61,009 nt of DNA from Trichodesmium erythraeum GBRTRLIN201 (GTDB lineage: Bacteria > Cyanobacteriota > Cyanobacteriia > Cyanobacteriales > Microcoleaceae): the NCBI GenBank assembly GCA_018457135.1, contig JAGGDU010000149.1, positions 19,218-80,226 of the forward strand, read 5' to 3'. The notes under the pieces were generated by a model. That model was given only the letters and a program-made list of their open reading frames with translations. It was not told the DNA's origin and ran no database searches. The first letter of the stretch is position 1. Each line of letters opens with the position of its first letter. This document shows, in pieces, positions 38,879 to 47,682 of this stretch. The translations under genes and the position numbers were made by a program.

Positions 38879-39411
38879 TTGTTGTAATTAGTGGTAATAA
38901 TATAGGTTGGCCAATGAGACCTAACTCAACAGACATCTTTTTGTTCGCTCTAGTTGCCTCAACCCAACCTAAAATTTTAGATATAGATTTGGACACATTT
39001 CTGTATGGGCTTAAATTTTTAGGCGTATCAGTCCAATACCCTGATTTACAGGGCTAACAATTTGGACTTTGAGATTCTCCCCCGCTGTTAGGGGCGCTTA
39101 AAGAACCTAGCTGTAGCTTCTCAACGGGTTGACATTTTGCTGGGGCAAATATCTGCTAACACAGGCTGTTGCACCAACCCCTCAAAACTTACTATATCAT
39201 TATTTTTTGATTAATTAAGTCAACGCTCTTTGCCATAAATATGTGTTTTAATACATTTATGTGACTGCTTAATTTCTACTTAAGGGATCTTGCCTGCATT
39301 AACTCAAGCTTATGTCAGTAGTTTTTCTTTAGTTGATAAGTTTGATAACTTAATCACCTGAAATAACTAGCTCGGGACGGTATTCTTAGATTCTAAAAAT
39401 TGTCAACTAAA
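38879..39411. other. Convergent spacer with IS200/IS605-end-like remnant
   Basis: No gene. 39071-39185 resembles the element at 55751-55890: both have CCCC-GCTGTTAG..GC-CTTAAA, then GGGTTGA and CAGGCTG-TGCACC in the same order. It is read as a transposon-end or guide-RNA-like remnant. Confidence 0.45.
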
Positions 39412-41028
39412 TTATTCCTCTAAAAAAGTCTGTACTTGACCATTTGGTCTCAAAACTAATCGAACTTTAGCAGTTTTTCCGCCCTCAATATTAGACACAA
39501 AAGTTTGTTCTTCTAGAGGCATATTTGTATTACCATAAAACTCAACCGATGCTCGACTAATGGGAATTACCTTTTTCACAGAACCATCCCCATTTAGTAA
39601 TAAACTATACTGCAAATCTTTTTCTAAACCTGAAGGCGGTTCCCAGGTTTTTTCAAAGTATTCTCTCACCTCTGCTACTTGAGGAATTTTATCAAGCAAT
39701 GTATATTTAGACTTGTTTTTCTCACTATTAGATTCAGCAGTAGTTGATATATTACCCATTACCACCGGATCTACATCTTTTAAGGCTGGTAAATTAATTT
39801 TTCGGGGAACATTTATCGGAATACTACTCACATCTAAATAGGGTTTGACTCTTCTGCTATTAATATTTGTATTTGGTAATGGGGGTTGGTTTGGAGCAGG
39901 TTGAATTTGCAGACTTGGAGGCTGTTGCACAGGGTATCTAGGTTGTACTGTGACTCCATAATTAGGTAGTGCTGCTGGAGGAACTGGCGGAGGTGTTTGT
40001 AGCGGTGCTAGAGGAATTGGTTGGGGTGTCTGTAGCGGTGCTGGAGGAATAACAAATGTATTAGAACTTCCTTGGTTTTGGGGAGTGGGAGAAAAATTAG
40101 GTTGTCTTAAATTATTAGGAGATGGTGATCCTGGAGGATTTGGTTTAGGAAACAAAGGAGATGGTTTAGGAATGGGAGAAGGTTTAATTATGGTTGTTGT
40201 TGGTGATTTTTCTTTTGGTGTAGGTAATGGGGATGGAGGTACTTTTGGTGTTGGTAATAAAGTAGGGCTTGGGGATGTCTGGGAAGGAATTGATTGATTA
40301 TTATTCCTGATAGCATCTGATGTAGCAATATTTTCATTTTGCTTTTGTTGACTTATTGCATAGCGGTTATAAAGTTTAATTCCGCCAGCAGTCAAACCAG
40401 CAGTAAGAGTCATTAGTATTACAGTATGCAACCATTCGGGAATAGGTTTAACTTCACCATCAGACTGAAACTGAGGTAATGTCTGTAAATCATTTTGACA
40501 TTCATCTAGAGCGATCGCTAAATCATATAATTGTAACATACTCAGGGAAATAAATTCTCCTGATTCTTTGTTTGCTAAAGATCCCAAAAATAAATCATGG
40601 GTCAATAAGTCTCGTGGTTGCACATAAATATTTTGATTATTTATCAGGGGTTGGGAAGAAAAATTTATAACTTTCGCATTAGCACCTTCCATAGTATCTT
40701 CTGTGCTAGTATCTTTCTGATTTTTTTTATAAGAATTTTGTAACTGTATATTACTATCTTTTTCTACTTCTGTATTTTCCACATGTGAGGGTACAGTCGA
40801 AGAGTTATTTAAAAATTCTTGGACATAACTAGTAACTACTTTGTGGAGAAGATCTAGTTCGCTGCGCTCGCCTTTAACTGCCATATGCTCTGCTTCAGAC
40901 ACCCTGGGGTCGTCAAAACTGAGGCTAAACCTTTGTTGTCTTTGTATACCAAACCATGTTAACAATTTCAAACCTTTAGCTGTTACTGTTAATGTACAGG
41001 TTGGGGGAGTGTAACTTCGTGAAAACAT
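39412..41028 (-). CDS. DUF4335 protein, single-pass membrane, Pro-rich
   Basis: A 538-residue protein. Residues 1-200 match the cyanobacterial DUF4335 domain (start MFSRSYTPPTCTLTV, then LFLGSLANKESGEFISLS). A hydrophobic segment at about 200-217 (VILMTLTAGLTAGGIKLY) is a likely membrane helix, followed by about 180 residues rich in Pro, Ser and Thr (for example PSPLPTPKEKSPTTT). The C-terminal 140 residues form a conserved globular part ending in VRLVLRPNGQVQTFLEE. Function unknown. The partner DUF3038 gene lies upstream on the same strand; the two families are usually adjacent in cyanobacteria. Confidence 0.85.
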   Translation of the reverse strand: MFSRSYTPPTCTLTVTAKGLKLLTWFGIQRQQRFSLSFDDPRVSEAEHMAVKGERSELDLLHKVVTSYVQEFLNNSSTVPSHVENTEVEKDSNIQLQNSYKKNQKDTSTEDTMEGANAKVINFSSQPLINNQNIYVQPRDLLTHDLFLGSLANKESGEFISLSMLQLYDLAIALDECQNDLQTLPQFQSDGEVKPIPEWLHTVILMTLTAGLTAGGIKLYNRYAISQQKQNENIATSDAIRNNNQSIPSQTSPSPTLLPTPKVPPSPLPTPKEKSPTTTIIKPSPIPKPSPLFPKPNPPGSPSPNNLRQPNFSPTPQNQGSSNTFVIPPAPLQTPQPIPLAPLQTPPPVPPAALPNYGVTVQPRYPVQQPPSLQIQPAPNQPPLPNTNINSRRVKPYLDVSSIPINVPRKINLPALKDVDPVVMGNISTTAESNSEKNKSKYTLLDKIPQVAEVREYFEKTWEPPSGLEKDLQYSLLLNGDGSVKKVIPISRASVEFYGNTNMPLEEQTFVSNIEGGKTAKVRLVLRPNGQVQTFLEE

Positions 41029-41813
41029 TTGAATTAAATATCAATTTAAAGCCATACTGAAAAAATTTGAATTAAATATCAATCTAAAGTTATGCCATTA
41101 ATCGTTTTTCCCTCTTAATGCCTAATTAGTTAATAATTTTATTCATCCTCAAAAATCAATTTGTACCAATTACTATAAACTTATACTATACTTAGTTGAT
41201 ACTTCAATTATTTAGTAATTAACACAGTTGCAATAACCTTTTTAATCATTATTAAATGGGAAACTGTAAATTACTATTATGGCAGTAAAGACGTTGTATA
41301 CAACGTCCTTACCACAATACTAGCCAGCTCAATAGCCAAATTGAAAAGTTTTTGATAAATGGTATTACACAAAGTTTTAGGAATTAAGTACGGGATACAT
41401 TGTTAGAGTTGCCATCTAACTCAGGAAAGTCAGAACAGATAAATTTATAGCCTTTATTTTTCTCCATAACTGTTTGATATTATCAATAAAAATAGCTAGT
41501 ATTTTACAAAACAAATTATCACATTTGCATTTGTATTTTTAGGCTTTTTTTATTAAATTTATTTAACTAGTACTAAATTATAAAAAAACAAACATTAAGG
41601 AGCTTTAAATATTTTGCTAATCCTCAACTAATAATTATTAATTATCTTAATTATATACATTTTTTTATCAATTGATTTGATGATTATGTCAAAATAATTT
41701 ACTTGCCCAACCCCAGCTTTTAATAAGATAATAATCATTTGGGGGGATAATTTCCCAAAATCTACGTCACCAAAACAAAACAACTTTTGATTTATGACCT
41801 CTGACTTTTGACT
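41029..41813. other. Spacer between DUF3038 and DUF4335 genes
   Basis: 785 bp, unusually long for this pair. It contains the palindrome at 41285-41312 and otherwise AT-rich DNA with no gene. The two genes are therefore probably transcribed separately here. Confidence 0.45.
41285..41312. repeat. 28-bp interspersed palindrome
   Basis: GTAAAGACGTTGTA joined to TACAACGTCCTTAC, a palindrome with one mismatched pair and an 18-bp perfect core. Very similar palindromes (GTAGAGACGTTGCATGC type) are dispersed in filamentous cyanobacterial genomes, from memory. Confidence 0.85.
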
Positions 41814-42419
41814 CTAGCTAGTTTTTTTATTATTGAGTTTAAGGCTTAATAAAAGACGATTGCATCCTTGAGGAGCGCTATAAAATAACAAATCAACTAA
41901 TAACTTTAAAGCTAATGTTTCTGATTTATATGGTGTCGTACTGCCACGATCCCAATAATAATTTTGATAGACTTCTTTAAAGTCATAAAGATATTCCCTT
42001 AACAAAGTAACTGATTGAAGTTTACTATTTTGACTATCAATTTGTTCCATTAATGACACTGCACGACGAATTAAACCTTGGTTTTGTTTTGCTAGGTGAC
42101 AGATAATTAATACAAAACTTTGAGCTTCTTCTACTTTCAGAGGTTGATTTTGAAGTACTACTGATTTTAATCCCTTCTCTGTTTCTACTACTAAAGAGAG
42201 CTGATCGGCAATTTTGGTCGATATATTTAATTGACTTGCTACTCGAACTATGGACTCAGAATTAATACCTATTAAAACCTTGAGAGCTAATAGTGTAATG
42301 TCCAATTTTGTTCTAATCTTATCTAATGGAACTGTTTGGGCCAGTGGAGGCTGGATATAATCTTGTCTCTGAGGAAGCACGAAAGATTTCGCATCACTGG
42401 GACTTGCAGATATCACCAT
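41814..42419 (-). CDS. DUF3038 protein
   Basis: A 201-residue, mainly helical protein matching DUF3038, a cyanobacteria-specific family usually next to DUF4335: LDKIRTKLDITLLALKVLIG near residue 33 and LREYLYDFKEVYQNYYWDRG near 140 are its best conserved parts. No signal peptide or membrane helix. Function unknown; the conserved pairing with DUF4335 suggests that the two proteins act together. Confidence 0.87.
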   Translation of the reverse strand: MVISASPSDAKSFVLPQRQDYIQPPLAQTVPLDKIRTKLDITLLALKVLIGINSESIVRVASQLNISTKIADQLSLVVETEKGLKSVVLQNQPLKVEEAQSFVLIICHLAKQNQGLIRRAVSLMEQIDSQNSKLQSVTLLREYLYDFKEVYQNYYWDRGSTTPYKSETLALKLLVDLLFYSAPQGCNRLLLSLKLNNKKTS

Positions 42420-42843
42420 ATTATACCTCTGGAAATTTTAAACTCAGCAAATCTATTGTAGTCTTAGTCAAGCAAATTGTGTCTAATATGAAAAAAATTT
42501 TTTGTATGGATATTTTCTTGAATGTTTGTTTTTTCAAAAAATAATAGATATTAATAGTCTTTGTTAAGAAAATAAGTTAAGTTATACTCATTAATCAATT
42601 TTTGTGGCAAATAAATAATAGAAGTAAGGCAAAAAAGAAGGGGTAAGTTAAAAAAAAGGGGGAAAATGATTAACTTCTTGAGTGAAAAATGAATTCGAGC
42701 AGCTCTTTTTAAGTATCTCTAATTAAGTAAGATACATGATGACTTCTGATGACTTCTGATGACTTCTGACTTCAGCTATAGTCCTTTGCAGGGAATTTAA
42801 TTTCGCTGCTTTGCGCCTTTTGATTTTTATCTATATCTTAATC
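42420..42843. other. Spacer with 10-bp triplicate
   Basis: No gene was seen. GATGACTTCT is repeated three times in tandem at 42738-42767. Confidence 0.6.
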
Positions 42844-44724
42844 TTATTGCACGGGTAGAATTTGAGCATTCAACCCATTGTTCTGCAAAGTTCTTAATAA
42901 TTTATTCGCTTGAAAGCGACTCTTAAAAGCTCCTGCTTGCATTATAGAATTACCATTAATTTTAGTGGAAAAAGCATCTGGTACGAGCGATCGCAGCTTA
43001 TATTGCTGAGAAATATTATTCACACTTACCACTACCCGATAGCGTAGACCTAAAGCTACTGCATGATTTTGAGAATTAGACCTTAAAGATAGCCTAGAAA
43101 GAGGTAATGGATTTTTATTTTGTGCTATACCGGGTGGTACATAACCTCCACGACCAAGAGGAATATTTGCTGTGGGAACAGGTAATACACTAGGAGCAGC
43201 AACTGGTGTCTTACTTCCATAAGTTGGGGGAGTGCTTCTTGGTGGTAAATTCGACAAGGCTTCTAATGCTCTTCTTCCTGACTCTGGTGGCGATACTGGT
43301 ATTTTAATTGTTTGTCTATTATAGTAATTAGGATTAGTTTCTAGCAGTCTTTGTAAATTTCTCTGACCATTAGGTTGTTCGTAGGAATTTGTCCTAGATG
43401 TTTTCTGAGTTTCTGGAAGTGGTACAGGGATGATAACTATTTCTCTGGTTGAATTTTGTGTTCTGGCTCGGGAAACAATATTACTAGATATGCTTTGCTC
43501 CGGTGGTTTTTCTGCTGAGGGTGAAAAATTTGATTCTTTTGTCTTTACCTGAATGTCTTGTCTTAGAGGTGCAGTTTCCATAACTACTGCCTCCTTTTTC
43601 GACTCTCTTTGTACTTGATCTACATTTGGGGTTGTTGGAGTATTTTTCACAGGAGCAACTCGTGGAGGTGGGGCAATTTTTCCCGCTATATCGATGCTAC
43701 CATAATTACGATCGCCTTCTAAAGAATTTCCATAAGCAGGAATAATTTTACCTTTAACTACAGAATAAATATTATACTGACCATTATTACGAATAGTATT
43801 ACGACCAGGCTCTTGAGAATTACCTAGATCCGGTAGTGATCGAGCGGTGGCTGCTACTCCATTCTGTCTATTATTCTCTATATAATTGCCTCGCAAAATT
43901 GGCTGTGCATTTCCTTGGATAATTATTCCATTTTGATTTTCAATTAAACGGTTTCCTATTACTTTTGGAGCAGCATTATCTGAAATTTTAATGCCCACAG
44001 CTGTGTTTTGAAACAAATTATTTCTAATTTCTGGTTGAGAATTATCAGAAATTTTTATACCATTTCTGCCGTTGTTATAGAAAGTATTTTCCTGAATCAT
44101 TCCTATATTATTACCCACTATAGAAATTCCATTCATACGATTACCAGTAAAAGTATTTTTACTAATAATAAAGTCACTAGATTCGATCCATAAACCATAA
44201 CCTTGAAGATTAGGATTTGTGACTGTTACACCATTTAACTTTGAGTTTTTAGCTGCTATGATTGTAATATTTTTTTGTTTTATAGTCGAACTATTAAAAT
44301 TACCACCACCTATAATTAAAACATTTTTACCTCTGTTGAAGAAGTTGCCTTTTATTGTGACTTTTGGCTTTAAAATTAAAGGGAAAACTTCACCTGTTTG
44401 TCTGCTATAAGTTCCAGGAGCAAGTAAAATTGTTGTATTAGGTTGAGCAATTTTTAAAGCATAAGTAATAGTTTTCAAAGGAGTAGTTTTAGTTCCATCT
44501 CTGTAGTCTCTGCCAATTGATGAACTAACATAAAGCACTTTCATCTCAGAATTAGCTTGATTTTCTGGGACTTGGGCTACTTCTTTTATGGGTGGTACTG
44601 CCAAACTTGTAGACGCAAATAACCCTAGTAATACTGTAGCTAAAAGGATTGATAAATAACTGGTTTTATGTAATAAATTTGTGTGATTATTTTCTGATGA
44701 AGAAATTATAAATATTGGATTCAC
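42844..44724 (-). CDS. Secreted parallel beta-helix (DUF1565) protein with SPOR-like C-terminus
   Basis: A 626-residue protein. A hydrophobic segment at about 21-41 (SILLATVLLGLFASTSLA) is a signal peptide or anchor. DUF1565 follows (LYVSSSIGRDYRDGTKTTPL and TILLAPGTYS), then a right-handed beta-helix with repeated ITGN/NG-type turns such as ISDNSQPEIRNNLFQN to about 330. A Pro/Ser-rich linker precedes about 80 C-terminal residues ending in MQAGAFKSRFQANKLLRTL, typical of SPOR-like peptidoglycan-binding domains. The layout suggests an envelope protein that binds carbohydrate and septal or lateral peptidoglycan. No close partner gene. Confidence 0.82.
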   Translation of the reverse strand: MNPIFIISSSENNHTNLLHKTSYLSILLATVLLGLFASTSLAVPPIKEVAQVPENQANSEMKVLYVSSSIGRDYRDGTKTTPLKTITYALKIAQPNTTILLAPGTYSRQTGEVFPLILKPKVTIKGNFFNRGKNVLIIGGGNFNSSTIKQKNITIIAAKNSKLNGVTVTNPNLQGYGLWIESSDFIISKNTFTGNRMNGISIVGNNIGMIQENTFYNNGRNGIKISDNSQPEIRNNLFQNTAVGIKISDNAAPKVIGNRLIENQNGIIIQGNAQPILRGNYIENNRQNGVAATARSLPDLGNSQEPGRNTIRNNGQYNIYSVVKGKIIPAYGNSLEGDRNYGSIDIAGKIAPPPRVAPVKNTPTTPNVDQVQRESKKEAVVMETAPLRQDIQVKTKESNFSPSAEKPPEQSISSNIVSRARTQNSTREIVIIPVPLPETQKTSRTNSYEQPNGQRNLQRLLETNPNYYNRQTIKIPVSPPESGRRALEALSNLPPRSTPPTYGSKTPVAAPSVLPVPTANIPLGRGGYVPPGIAQNKNPLPLSRLSLRSNSQNHAVALGLRYRVVVSVNNISQQYKLRSLVPDAFSTKINGNSIMQAGAFKSRFQANKLLRTLQNNGLNAQILPVQ

Positions 44725-45621
44725 AGCTTTTCTCCTGGGAAACTATGACAGAAAATTAGTTATATTTTATAATGGGATGTTTTGAACAAAGATTTTGATT
44801 TTTTTTCAAAATGATTTAATTGTTAAAGATTATGGGTAAGTTTTAAATAATCTTCAAAGAAATATATAGCAATCAGGAATAATTTATGAAATTTTTAATA
44901 ACAATTAAGAAGAATCAAAATTATTCAATATTCTGAGTTTTAATTTTTAATTACTACTAAAACCTTACAATTGACATAAGATGCAATAGTTATAGTTAAA
45001 GTAGACTTGCCCCTGAAACCCAGAGCTGTTCTATTTTCTTAAAAGTACAGATGGGGGAGATGGGTGAGATGGTGGCTTTAGGAGAAAATAGGTGAAAAAA
45101 TAAGGTTTTGACTATTATCAGTAATCTTTTTACCTTAAATGAACTGTTTTCTTGAGACATCATCGCGATCGCTAATATTTGTTTATTCTTGTTATCTGGG
45201 AATTACAGCAGACACTGGGCAAATTATGCTCCCCTGCATTTGGTAAAAACTATGTATTAGGGACATCTTGTCTCTGTGGGCGGAGTTCATAAATCTGAAA
45301 TATGCTGATATAAATGATTAATAAATGCAAAAATTTCTAGCCTGAGATTTAGGATTTTTTCTAAATATGGCCTGACAGTTTTTCCTTTTGTCCTGTGGGA
45401 ATAAACATTGAGTTCTACAATAATAGAAAAATTATATAAATGATAGTGAATTTCTATATAATAGTAAATTTTTATATTTTAGCCGGGATTATATTACAAA
45501 AAAATATATATTAATGGCATAATAGCAAAGTTTGTTTTGGTCTGCCCTCCAGATATTTGAGAGAGCAAATTTATAATTGTTTTGACACAGTAAGATTAAA
45601 ATTTATAGGATAACTTTTATT
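44725..45621. other. Divergent spacer upstream of thiE
   Basis: About 900 bp with no gene. I looked for a TPP riboswitch before thiE and found no CTGAGA plus ACCTGAT pair in a plausible arrangement. Confidence 0.45.
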
Positions 45622-46704
45622 ATGGGCGATCAATATAATTTGGAAAAAAATGTGCAACCTGCTATTCGCCGAATTCTAGATGCAAATTTAGATAGGGCTC
45701 GGGAAGGACTAAGAATTATTGAAGAATGGTGTCGCTTTGGGCTTAATAGTATAGATTTGGCCCATGAGTGTAAAAAATTACGTCAAGAGATAGGTGGTTG
45801 GCATGCTACAGAACTGAGAATGTCCCGCAACACCCCTAATGACCCAGGCACACAGTTGACTCATCCACAAGAAGAACACCGCTCAGATATTGAACAACTA
45901 CTACAAGTTAACTTTTGTCGTTTAGAAGAAGCACTCAGAGTCTTAGAAGAATATGGAAAAATTTATAATTCTCAGATGGCTTTGGCTTGTAAACAAATAC
46001 GTTACCGAGTTTACACTATCGAAAGTGGTATTCTCGCCTATAAAAGAAATCAACAACTGCAAGACTCCTACTTATACCTTGTTACTTCTCCTGAAGAAAA
46101 GTTAGTTGATATAGTAGAGGCTGCTCTTCAAGGGGGGTTAACTCTTGTCCAATATCGAAATAAGACGGCAGATGACATAACAAGATTGACAGAAGCCAAA
46201 AAACTTTGTGAGGTTTGTCGCCGTTATGGGGCTCTATTTATTGTTAATGACCGGGTAGACTTAGCGATCGCTGTTGATGCAGATGGGGTTCATCTTGGAC
46301 AAAATGATATACCTCTTAACATTGCTAGGCAACTGCTTGGTCCCCAGAAACTTGTAGGTCGTTCTACTACAAACCAGGAAGAAATGGAGCGGGCAATTCA
46401 GGAAGAAGCAGATTATATTGGAGTCGGGCCAATATATGAAACTCCTACTAAAGTAGGTAAAAAAGCAGTTGGTCTAGAATATATCAGTTATGTTGTTAAG
46501 AATTGCCCTATTCCTTGGTTTGCTATTGGTGGAATTGATATGCAAAACTGTGATGAAGTTCTATCTGCTGGTGCTCTTCGTGTATCTGTAGTTAGGGCAA
46601 TTATGCAGTCAGAGCAACCTACTTTGGTAACTCAATATTTTCTGTCTCAATTAAGTCGTTATCAAACATTACGTTCTCATAGTATATTGCCAGAAAAAGT
46701 TTAG
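45622..46704 (+). CDS. thiE: Thiamine phosphate synthase with N-terminal ThiD2 domain
   Basis: A 360-residue fusion. Residues 1 to about 140 are the ThiD2 domain (RRILDANLDRAREGLRIIEE, then FCRLEEALRVLEEY), reported as a hydroxymethylpyrimidine-phosphate kinase that does not phosphorylate free HMP. About 145-350 is ThiE, which joins HMP-PP and the thiazole phosphate: VQYRNKTADD, FIVNDRVDLAIAV, ADGVHLGQND, GRSTTN, YIGVGPIYETPTK and WFAIGGI cover the substrate and diphosphate sites. thiS follows 11 bp downstream, a thiamine operon. The fused form is normal in cyanobacteria. Confidence 0.94.
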   Translation: MGDQYNLEKNVQPAIRRILDANLDRAREGLRIIEEWCRFGLNSIDLAHECKKLRQEIGGWHATELRMSRNTPNDPGTQLTHPQEEHRSDIEQLLQVNFCRLEEALRVLEEYGKIYNSQMALACKQIRYRVYTIESGILAYKRNQQLQDSYLYLVTSPEEKLVDIVEAALQGGLTLVQYRNKTADDITRLTEAKKLCEVCRRYGALFIVNDRVDLAIAVDADGVHLGQNDIPLNIARQLLGPQKLVGRSTTNQEEMERAIQEEADYIGVGPIYETPTKVGKKAVGLEYISYVVKNCPIPWFAIGGIDMQNCDEVLSAGALRVSVVRAIMQSEQPTLVTQYFLSQLSRYQTLRSHSILPEKV

Positions 46705-46715
46705 GTTAGATCAGA

Positions 46716-46958
46716 ATGTCAAATAAAATTACTCTTATAGTTAATGGAGAAACTCGTACTTGTTTACCTCGGACAGTCCTACCAAATTTTTTAGATGAGT
46801 TAGGATTCAACTCCCGTTTAGTGGCTGTAGAATATAATGGTGAAATTCTACATAAACAATTTTGGGATAAAACTGAGATGCAACCGGGGGATAAGTTGGA
46901 AATAGTTACTATTGTTGGAGGTGGCGTTGAAGTCAGTAATGATAGTCATTTGAGTTGA
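46716..46958 (+). CDS. thiS: ThiS sulfur-carrier protein with residues beyond the Gly-Gly end
   Basis: An 80-residue ubiquitin-fold protein. It carries sulfur as a C-terminal thiocarboxylate for thiazole synthesis with ThiG. MSNKITLIVNGETRTCLP begins the fold, and LVAVEYNGEIL and LEIVTIVGGG follow. The working end in ThiS is a terminal Gly-Gly, but here VEVSNDSHLS continues after GGG, so trimming would be needed before adenylation. It is 11 bp downstream of thiE, in the same operon. Whether the extension is common in relatives should be checked. Confidence 0.92.
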   Translation: MSNKITLIVNGETRTCLPRTVLPNFLDELGFNSRLVAVEYNGEILHKQFWDKTEMQPGDKLEIVTIVGGGVEVSNDSHLS

Positions 46959-47682
46959 GATGGAGACATTTCTTTTTTGCTAGAACTAAGTTTCAGCAGA
47001 AAAAGAAAGGGTGTTCTATTTTTCTTTGAAATGACTATAAAAGTCAGGAGTAGGGTGCTGTTAGTGATGGCGTAACGCACCCAAACCCAGATTATTAAAA
47101 AGGATGTTTCTCAACTGTTTTATATTGATATGCTCCCGATGTTGGGCTTAGGGGAGAAGGGGGTGTTATTCTGCCAAGGAGCCCCGACCGCAGTTTTGAG
47201 GTGAGGTGATATCCTCCCCCTGTGTTGATAATAATCTAATTATAACGCCGTTTGCGATAACTTTTGTATTGAGCCAAAAGGTTTTTTTTATTATTAAGTT
47301 TGAGTTTGGTTAGGGATGGATGTTATCTATGACTGAGTGCAGTTTACCTAATGTTACTCTTATTTATATGTTAAGTCTTTATTCTTTGGTTAAGTCAATA
47401 GCTCTCTCCAAAAATACTAATTTGATCACTGTAGAAAAACGATTTGAGAACTTGTTCTGGAGAATTCTAATGCTCTCTTACAGCATATTTCAGGTTAATG
47501 AGGTACCTCTAAGCAGGCAAGGTGCGCGCACTACTGATTTTTATCTAAATACAGCTCGACATCATTTTCCTGAAATTAGCTGTCATTGAGATGCATATTA
47601 TCTATTCAACACAAATATTGGTAAAAAATTCGACCCACCAGAGGCAAGGCTCAATAGGGCAAAAGGGAAAAAAGGCAAAGGG
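46959..47682. other. Convergent spacer
   Basis: About 720 bp without a supported gene. Runs such as CCTCCCCC and the ORF at 47320-47589 suggest transposon debris, but I cannot name it. An A-rich/T-rich pair of runs just past thiS (46995-47030) may end its transcript. Confidence 0.4.

Noticed and set aside
45340-45400. TPP riboswitch upstream of thiE
   Set aside because: A CTGAGA occurs, but the second conserved half (ACCTGATCTGGATAATGC-like) and the stems are missing.
47320-47589. 89-codon plus-strand ORF
   Set aside because: No recognisable family, no ribosome site, and surrounded by debris-like sequence; possibly a transposase remnant but not supportable.
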